A DNA stretch of 64,000 bases, from the NCBI GenBank assembly GCA_016713135.1, contig JADJPR010000006.1:1-64000 (forward strand). The letters are read 5' to 3'. Source of the DNA: Rhodanobacteraceae bacterium (GTDB taxonomy: Bacteria; Pseudomonadota; Gammaproteobacteria; Xanthomonadales; SZUA-5). Positions 58,708 through 64,000 of the stretch are shown piece by piece (position 1 is the first letter of the stretch; each line of letters begins with the position of its first letter). The notes under the pieces were generated by a model, which did not search any database, was not told the origin of the DNA, and worked only from the letters and a program-made list of their open reading frames with translations. The position numbers and the translations under genes were made by a program.

Positions 58708-59667
58708 ATGAGCGCGCCCGCCTATCACATCCCCGGACGCAGCCAGGCGCGCGCGGATGCCTCGCCCGGCGTGTCGGCGCCGGCTGCGGCGCCCCCGCGG
58801 ACCATCGCCGAGGTGCTCGCGGCGACCCAGGTCGAGGCGGTGCTGGACGAGCTCGACCGCGAGCTGATCGGCCTGGCGCCGGTGAAGCAGCGCATCCGCG
58901 AGATCGCCGCCCTGCTGGTGGTCGACCGGATGCGCGCCGCGCACGGCCTGCAGGCGCAGCCGCCCTCGCTGCACATGTGCTTCACCGGCAATCCCGGGAC
59001 CGGCAAGACCACCGTCGCGTTGCGCATGGCGACCATCCTGCACCGGCTCGGCTATGTGCGCAGCGGCCACCTGGTGGCGGTCGGACGCGACGATCTGGTC
59101 GGCCAGTACATCGGCCACTCGGCGCCCAAGACGCGCGAGGTGTTGAAGCGGGCGATGGGCGGGGTGCTGTTCATCGACGAGGCCTATACCCTGTACCGGC
59201 CGGAGAACGAGCGCGACTACGGCCTCGAGGCGATCGAGGTGCTGCTCCAGGTGATGGAGAACCAGCGCGAGGACCTGGTCGTGGTCCTCGCCGGCTACCA
59301 GCAGCGGATGGATGTGTTCTTCCAGTCCAACCCCGGCCTGTCCTCGCGGATCGCGCACCATCTCGCCTTCCCCGACTACGCCGAACCCGAGTTGCTGCAG
59401 ATCGGCGAACGCATGCTCGCGGCGCAGAACTACCGCTTCGACGCCGGCGCCCGGCGCGCCTTCGAGGAATACCTCGCGCTGCGCGTCACCCAGCCGCATT
59501 TCGCCAACGCGCGCAGTGTCCGCAATGCGCTCGACCGCGCGCGCCTGCGCCAGGCGGGCCGCCTGTACGCCGACCGCGAGCGCGCGCTGACGCGCGAGGA
59601 CCTGTGCACCCTGGCCGAGCCCGACATCCGCGCCAGCCGGGTGTTCGCGCCCGCCCCGACCCCCTGA
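58708..59667 (+). CDS. cbbX: Red-type RuBisCO activase CbbX
   Basis: A 319-residue AAA+ ATPase with Walker A GNPGTGKTT, Walker B VLFIDEAYTLY, sensor 1 LAGYQQRM and the arginine finger NPGLSSRI. CbbX hexamers pull the C-terminal tail of an inhibited red-type large subunit to release tight-binding sugar phosphates, and need RuBP as an activator. The extra N-terminal 45 residues (PGRSQARADASPG) look disordered. It starts 3 bases after cbbS, so translation may be coupled. Present together with a red-type cbbL, it supports a functional carbon-fixing set. Confidence 0.96.
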   Translation: MSAPAYHIPGRSQARADASPGVSAPAAAPPRTIAEVLAATQVEAVLDELDRELIGLAPVKQRIREIAALLVVDRMRAAHGLQAQPPSLHMCFTGNPGTGKTTVALRMATILHRLGYVRSGHLVAVGRDDLVGQYIGHSAPKTREVLKRAMGGVLFIDEAYTLYRPENERDYGLEAIEVLLQVMENQREDLVVVLAGYQQRMDVFFQSNPGLSSRIAHHLAFPDYAEPELLQIGERMLAAQNYRFDAGARRAFEEYLALRVTQPHFANARSVRNALDRARLRQAGRLYADRERALTREDLCTLAEPDIRASRVFAPAPTP

Positions 59668-59682
59668 TCCCGCGAGGACGCC

Positions 59683-60762
59683 ATGCACCTGGGACGCACC
59701 ACCCTTTCCAAGTTCCTGATCCAGCAACTGAAGGACATTGACGGCGCGAGCTACCTCGGCGCGCTGCTGGTGGACGTGGCCGCGGCGGTCAAGGCGATTT
59801 CGGCGATGACTGCCAAGGGCGCGCTGGGCGGCTACCTCGGCGCGCTGGACGCCGTCAACGTGCAGGGCGAGACCCAGAAGAAGCTCGATGTGCTGGCAAA
59901 CGACGCGATGTTGCGTGCCTGCGAATGGGGCGGACTGGTGGCCGGCATGGCCTCCGAAGAACTCGATGAGCCCTACGCGATCCCACCCGATTACGCCCGC
60001 GGCGCCTACCTGCTGGTCTTCGATCCGCTCGACGGCTCGTCGAATACCGATGTCAATGTCTCGGTCGGCACGATCTTCTCGGTACTGCGGCATGGTCGCA
60101 GCGAGGCACCGGCGCTGGCGGACTACCTGCAGCCGGGAGCGCGGCAGGTTGCCGCCGGTTACGCCATCTATGGCCCGGCGACGATGCTCGTGCTGACGGT
60201 CGGCAAGGGGACCCACGGGTTCACGCTGGACCGCGAGATCGGCAACTTCATCCTGACCCATCCCAACCTCACCGTGGGTGCCGACACCAGCGAGTTCGCG
60301 ATCAACACCAGCAACGCGCGCTTCTGGGAGGCGCCGGTGCACCGTTACGTGACCGAGTGCCAGGCGGGCAGGAGCGGCGACCGCGGGCGCGACTTCAACA
60401 TGCGCTGGATCGCGTCGATGGTGGCCGAGGTGCATCGCATCCTGATGCGCGGAGGGGTGTTCATGTATCCGCGCGACACCCGGGATCCGGGCAAGCCCGG
60501 GCGGCTGCGGCTGCTGTACGAGGCCAATCCGATCGGCTTCCTGATCGAGCAGGCCGGCGGCCGTGCCAGCACCGGGCGCCAGCCCATCCTCGACCTGCCG
60601 CCGGCCGAACTGCACCAGCGCGTGCCGGTGATCCTGGGCTCGCGCAACGAGGTCGAGCGCATCGAGCGCTACCACGCCGAGTTCGATGCCGGCACCGACC
60701 GCCCATTCGTCTCGCCGCTGTTCAACGAGCGTTCGCTGTTCCGGCCGGAAGCGCGCGCATGA
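59683..60762 (+). CDS. cbbF: Fructose-1,6-bisphosphatase class I
   Basis: ATG 59683 with GAGGA upstream; 359 residues. The metal-binding signature FDPLDGSSN is complete, preceded by MASEELDEP, and the sugar-binding YPRDTRDP and NPIGFLIEQAGG follow later. It removes the 1-phosphate of fructose 1,6-bisphosphate and, in some cbbF enzymes, also of sedoheptulose bisphosphate. Position between cbbX and cbbP means it serves the Calvin cycle; no separate sedoheptulose bisphosphatase is in the window. It is longer than the E. coli Fbp, as expected for autotroph forms. Confidence 0.95.
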   Translation: MHLGRTTLSKFLIQQLKDIDGASYLGALLVDVAAAVKAISAMTAKGALGGYLGALDAVNVQGETQKKLDVLANDAMLRACEWGGLVAGMASEELDEPYAIPPDYARGAYLLVFDPLDGSSNTDVNVSVGTIFSVLRHGRSEAPALADYLQPGARQVAAGYAIYGPATMLVLTVGKGTHGFTLDREIGNFILTHPNLTVGADTSEFAINTSNARFWEAPVHRYVTECQAGRSGDRGRDFNMRWIASMVAEVHRILMRGGVFMYPRDTRDPGKPGRLRLLYEANPIGFLIEQAGGRASTGRQPILDLPPAELHQRVPVILGSRNEVERIERYHAEFDAGTDRPFVSPLFNERSLFRPEARA

Positions 60763-60799
60763 ATTGCACCCGCCCTTTCCGCATCGCCAGGAGCAGGCC

Positions 60800-61675
60800 A
60801 TGAGCCAGGCGCACCCGATCATCGCGGTCACCGGGTCTTCCGGAGCCGGTACTACCACGGTGATGAAGAGCTTCGCCCACATCTTCCGCCGCGAGGGCAT
60901 CCACGCACAGGTGATCGAGGGCGATTCCTTCCATCGCTATGACCGCGCCGAGATGCGCGAGCGGGTGCGCCGCGCCGACTCCGGCCAGGGGCCGCCGATC
61001 AGCCACTTCGGGCCGGAGTCCAATCTGCTCGGCGAACTGGCCACCAACTTCGCCGAATACGGGCGCAGCGGGGGTGGCCGGGTGCGCCGCTACATCCACG
61101 ACGCCCGCGAGGCCGCCGAGCTCGGCGGCGAGCCCGGCAGCTTTACGCCGTGGGAGACGATCGCAACCGGCAGCGATCTGCTGTTCTACGAGGGACTGCA
61201 CGGCGGCTACGTCGGCGAGGAAGGCGATGTCGCCGCGCAGGTGGACTTGCTGGTCGGTGTGGTGCCGATCATCAACCTCGAGTGGATCCAGAAGCTGCAC
61301 CGCGACCAGCACCTGCGCGGCTACAGCCAGGAGGCGGTGGTGGAAACCATCCTGCGGCGCATGCCGGACTACGTCAAACACATCTGCCCGCAGTTCAGCC
61401 GCACGCACGTCAACTTCCAGCGCGTGCCGACGGTGGACACCAGCAATCCCTTCATTGCCAAGGACATTCCCAGCGCGGACGAGTCGATGGTGGTGATCCG
61501 CTTCGCCAACCCGCGCGGCATCGATTTCCCCTACTTGCTGTCGATGCTGCATGGCGCCTGGATGAGCCGTCCGAACAACATCGTCGTGCCGGGCGGCAAG
61601 ATGGGCCTGGCGATGCAGCTGATCTTCACCCCGATGATCCTGCGCCTGATGGACCTGAAGCGGCGCGCCGGCTGA
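60800..61675 (+). CDS. cbbP: Phosphoribulokinase class I
   Basis: ATG 60800 is preceded by AGGAGCAGG, a good ribosome site, so the longer frame before it was dropped. The 291-residue protein has a P-loop GSSGAGTTTV at 11-20 and the PRK-specific regions HRYDRAEMR and FYEGLHGGY. It phosphorylates ribulose 5-phosphate to the RuBisCO substrate. Length and sequence fit the octameric class I enzymes of proteobacteria, which respond to NADH. It is 37 bases after cbbF, and cbbZ follows at 10 bases. Confidence 0.96.
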   Translation: MSQAHPIIAVTGSSGAGTTTVMKSFAHIFRREGIHAQVIEGDSFHRYDRAEMRERVRRADSGQGPPISHFGPESNLLGELATNFAEYGRSGGGRVRRYIHDAREAAELGGEPGSFTPWETIATGSDLLFYEGLHGGYVGEEGDVAAQVDLLVGVVPIINLEWIQKLHRDQHLRGYSQEAVVETILRRMPDYVKHICPQFSRTHVNFQRVPTVDTSNPFIAKDIPSADESMVVIRFANPRGIDFPYLLSMLHGAWMSRPNNIVVPGGKMGLAMQLIFTPMILRLMDLKRRAG

Positions 61676-61685
61676 GGAGAGCACC

Positions 61686-62381
61686 ATGCAACTGGCCGCA
61701 ATCAGTTTTGACCTCGACGGGACGCTGGCCGACACCGCCCCGGAAATTGCCGAGGCGGTCAATCGCCTGTTGCTGGAATTCCGCCGCGAGCCGTTGTCTC
61801 TGCCGACCATCGCACGAATGGTTGGGGCGGGCATGGAGCCCTTGCTCGCGCGGGTGCTCGATCACCTCGAACGGCATTCACCGGAAGGGACGTTGCGGGT
61901 GCCCTTCGCCCGGCTGATGCAGCGGTTGCGAGTGCATTACGACGCCACGGCCGGCCGCCGGGCGAGCGCATTTCCCGGCGCGGCGGGTGCCCTTGCGGGC
62001 TTGCGCGAAGCGGGTTTTCGGCTGGCCTGCGTGACCAACAAGGACAGCCGTTACGCAAGCCGCGTGCTCGCGGTGAACGGTCTCGACGCCTACATCGATC
62101 TGCTCGTGGGTGGTGATTCCCTGCCGGTGCGCAAGCCGGACGCTCGTACCTTGCAGCATGTGCTGGATCGATTCGACCTGGTCCCCGCCCAACTCGCGCA
62201 TGTCGGCGATTCGGTCACCGATGTCGAGTGCGCGCGCAACGCGGGTGTCACGGCATGGGCGTTGCCTTATGGCTACAACGCGGGCCTGCCGATCCGTCTT
62301 GCCAAGCCGGACCGCATTTTCGATTCGTTGGCGGCGTTGGGTGCGCATGTACTCGCCCAGCGCTTCGCCCTGACCGACTGA
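61686..62381 (+). CDS. cbbZ: Phosphoglycolate phosphatase
   Basis: A 231-residue HAD enzyme: nucleophile motif SFDLDGTLADT, motif II CVTNKD, a lysine near GGDSLPVRKPD, and motif III VGDSVTDVECARNAG. The cap domain between motifs is helical, as in Gph. It hydrolyses 2-phosphoglycolate, formed when RuBisCO takes oxygen. Its place in the operon between cbbP and cbbA matches cbbZ of chemoautotrophs. The ATG 61686 follows an AGGAGA box. No changes in catalytic residues were seen. Confidence 0.93.
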   Translation: MQLAAISFDLDGTLADTAPEIAEAVNRLLLEFRREPLSLPTIARMVGAGMEPLLARVLDHLERHSPEGTLRVPFARLMQRLRVHYDATAGRRASAFPGAAGALAGLREAGFRLACVTNKDSRYASRVLAVNGLDAYIDLLVGGDSLPVRKPDARTLQHVLDRFDLVPAQLAHVGDSVTDVECARNAGVTAWALPYGYNAGLPIRLAKPDRIFDSLAALGAHVLAQRFALTD

Positions 62382-62404
62382 TTTCCGACCGGAGACCCGA
62401 CACG

Positions 62405-63442
62405 ATGGCCCTGATCTCACTGCGCCAATTGCTGGAACACGCCGCCGAACACGACTACGGCGTGCCAGCCTTCAACGTCAACAATCTGGAGCAGATCCAG
62501 GCGATCATGCTGGCCGCGGCCGACTGCGGCGCTCCGGTCATCCTCCAGGCCTCGGCCGGCGCCCGCAAATACGCGGGCGAGCCCTTCCTGCGGCACATGG
62601 TGCTGGCGGCAGTCGAATCCTGGCCCGATATTCCCGTGGTGTTGCATCAGGACCACGGCGCCACGCCTGCGGTTTGCCAGCAATCCATCCGGTCGGGCTT
62701 CACCAGCGTGATGATGGACGGTTCGTTGCGCGAGGACGCGAAGACCCCGTCGAGCTACGAGTACAACGTCGAAGTCACGCGCAAGGTGTGCGAGTTCGCG
62801 CACGCCGTGGGCGTCTCGGTCGAAGGAGAGCTGGGGTGTCTGGGCTCGCTCGAAACCGGCGAGGCGGGCGACGAAGACGGTGTCGGGGCGTCGGGCAAGC
62901 TCAGTCATGCGCAGCTGCTGACCGATCCGGCGCAGGCGCGAGAATTCGTGACCGCCACCGGCGTCGATGCGCTGGCGATCGCGATCGGCACCAGTCACGG
63001 CGCCTACAAGTTCACCCGCCAGCCCACCGGAGAGACGCTGGCGATCGAGCGCATCGCGGCGATCCACGCGGCCGTGCCGCAAACGCATCTGGTGATGCAT
63101 GGTTCGTCCAGCGTTCCGCAGGAATGGCTGGCGATCATCCGCGAACATGGCGGCGCGATCCGCGAAACCTATGGTGTGCCGATCGAGGAAATCGTGCGCG
63201 GGATCCGGAGCGGCGTGCGCAAGGTCAACATCGATACCGACATCCGGCTGGCGATGTCGGGGGCGATGCGTCGCAGCCTGGCGCAGCATCCGGAGGAGTT
63301 CGATCCGCGCAAGGCGCTGATTGCCGCCCGCGATGCGGCCCGCGATATCTGCAAGGCGCGCTTCGACGCCTTCGGCTGTGCCGGCAAGGCGGCGCTGATC
63401 AAGCCGGTGCCGTTGGAGCGTATGGTGATGCGCTACCACTGA
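62405..63442 (+). CDS. cbbA: Fructose-bisphosphate aldolase class II
   Basis: ATG 62405, 23 bases after cbbZ; 345 residues. Class II signatures: VPAFNVNN near 20, zinc ligands in VVLHQDHG, a glutamate patch GVSVEGELGCLG and the later zinc and phosphate motifs AIAIGTSHGAYK and HGSSSVP. It joins dihydroxyacetone phosphate to glyceraldehyde 3-phosphate or to erythrose 4-phosphate. It is of the autotroph type (CbbA), longer in the middle than E. coli FbaA. It completes the regenerative set here; transketolase, cbbE and cbbK are not in the window. Confidence 0.95.
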   Translation: MALISLRQLLEHAAEHDYGVPAFNVNNLEQIQAIMLAAADCGAPVILQASAGARKYAGEPFLRHMVLAAVESWPDIPVVLHQDHGATPAVCQQSIRSGFTSVMMDGSLREDAKTPSSYEYNVEVTRKVCEFAHAVGVSVEGELGCLGSLETGEAGDEDGVGASGKLSHAQLLTDPAQAREFVTATGVDALAIAIGTSHGAYKFTRQPTGETLAIERIAAIHAAVPQTHLVMHGSSSVPQEWLAIIREHGGAIRETYGVPIEEIVRGIRSGVRKVNIDTDIRLAMSGAMRRSLAQHPEEFDPRKALIAARDAARDICKARFDAFGCAGKAALIKPVPLERMVMRYH

Positions 63443-63458
63443 ATCTGGAGCATCGCAA

Positions 63459-64000
63459 ATGGCTGAAACCGCTCCGCCGGCCAATCCCGGCTGGCTCGCA
63501 CCGGCGTTCACCTTGCGCGGTACCGACGGGCAATGGCATGCACTGGGCAGCCTCGCTGGCACGCGTGGAACCGTGATTGCGTTCATCTGCAATCACTGTC
63601 CCTATGTGCAGGCCGTCCTGCCGCGGCTGCTGCGCGACGCGCGCGATCTCGCTCCGCGCGGCGTCAACGTGGTGGCGGTCAATCCCAACGACGGCGAGGC
63701 CTATCCCGCAGACAACTACCAGGCAATGGTCGAGGCGGCGCGGGACTGGCCATTCCCTTACCTGCACGACGCCACGCAGGCCGTGGCGCGGGCCTTCGGC
63801 GCGGTCTGCACACCGGATTTCTTCGGCCTCGATGCCGACTTGCGCCTGCGCTACCGCGGACGGCTGGACGCTTCGCTCAAGACCGCAGCCGACAGCGGCG
63901 CGCCCCGCGAGTTGTATCTGGCGATGTGCCAGATAGCGCAATCCGGCGTGGGACCCGTGGCACAGATGCCTGCGATCGGATGTTCGATCAAATGGCGCGC
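63459..64000 (+). CDS. Thioredoxin-fold protein, 3' end outside the window
   Basis: ATG 63459, 16 bases after cbbA, with GGAG 10 bases upstream; 180 codons are visible and the frame is open at the edge. It is an AhpC/TSA-type redoxin: APAFTLRGTDGQ opens the fold, the redox site is CNHCPYV (a CxxC with His), and DARDLAPRGVNVVAVNPND and LHDATQAVARAFGAVCTPDFF follow. Such CNHCP redoxins often stand beside autotrophy genes. It may reduce or protect Calvin enzymes, but no target is shown. It seems to be the last operon member seen here. Confidence 0.85.
   Translation, partial: MAETAPPANPGWLAPAFTLRGTDGQWHALGSLAGTRGTVIAFICNHCPYVQAVLPRLLRDARDLAPRGVNVVAVNPNDGEAYPADNYQAMVEAARDWPFPYLHDATQAVARAFGAVCTPDFFGLDADLRLRYRGRLDASLKTAADSGAPRELYLAMCQIAQSGVGPVAQMPAIGCSIKWR

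Noticed and set aside
56707..60900. A 1397-codon open frame on the minus strand opposite the cbb operon
   Set aside because: It is antisense to cbbL, cbbS, cbbX and cbbF, whose products are unmistakable. High GC at third positions keeps the opposite frame free of stops.

Overview
The window is high-GC DNA with densely packed genes from a proteobacterium. Two secreted proteins end in the DGFE/NGFE tail common in Xanthomonadales (Lysobacterales). Form IC RuBisCO with CbbX and an RquA methyltransferase also occur, so a facultatively autotrophic gammaproteobacterium is my best guess; this is inference from gene content, with no 16S present.

Layout. 1-21.2 kb (minus strand): an operon for secreted proteins, running from a DUF11-repeat protein with a PEP-CTERM-like tail, through a 129-residue exported protein, to a giant exported protein (HExxH domain, alpha/alpha toroid, CARDB, FlgD-like and propeller modules, FN3 repeats). 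The giant frame breaks near 6.36 kb. Its C-terminal part, down to a FADGFE tail near 1.46 kb, and the next gene are scattered over several frames, so the first 6.3 kb are either decayed or poorly sequenced.

21.3-27.8 kb: a small double Myb-like protein, a DUF2541-like exported protein, a cardiolipin synthase, a membrane fatty-acid desaturase, a beta-lactamase-fold hydrolase, a patatin phospholipase and a 33-residue lysine-rich protein. 27.9-32.4 kb: a complete plasmid-type replication module, with five iterons at about 22-bp spacing, an AT-rich segment, parA, parB, a Rep_3 initiator and a tyrosine recombinase. The replicon is therefore a chromid or megaplasmid, or a chromosome carrying an integrated plasmid.

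32.5-45.5 kb: signalling and housekeeping genes. These are a propeller-GGDEF diguanylate cyclase, an exported protein of 18-residue IDTGSG repeats, a DUF4124 gene and a DUF2183 gene each with one frameshift, an SDR, a Ser/Thr kinase with TPRs, DUF1415, RluF, a receiver protein with a degenerate EAL domain, and a lipoprotein. 45.7-54.6 kb: a three-gene cassette around a PDZ-TPR-CHAT protease interrupted by an in-frame TAG, then a 1511-residue beta-helix/Ig-repeat secreted protein.

54.7-64 kb: rquA (rhodoquinone synthesis), cbbR, and the divergent Calvin cycle operon cbbL-S-X-F-P-Z-A followed by a thioredoxin-fold gene cut by the window end. CbbR-type sites lie between cbbR and cbbL. Together these genes provide CO2 fixation, RuBisCO repair, phosphoglycolate salvage and an anaerobic quinone pool. 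No tRNA, rRNA, CRISPR array or insertion sequence was recognised.
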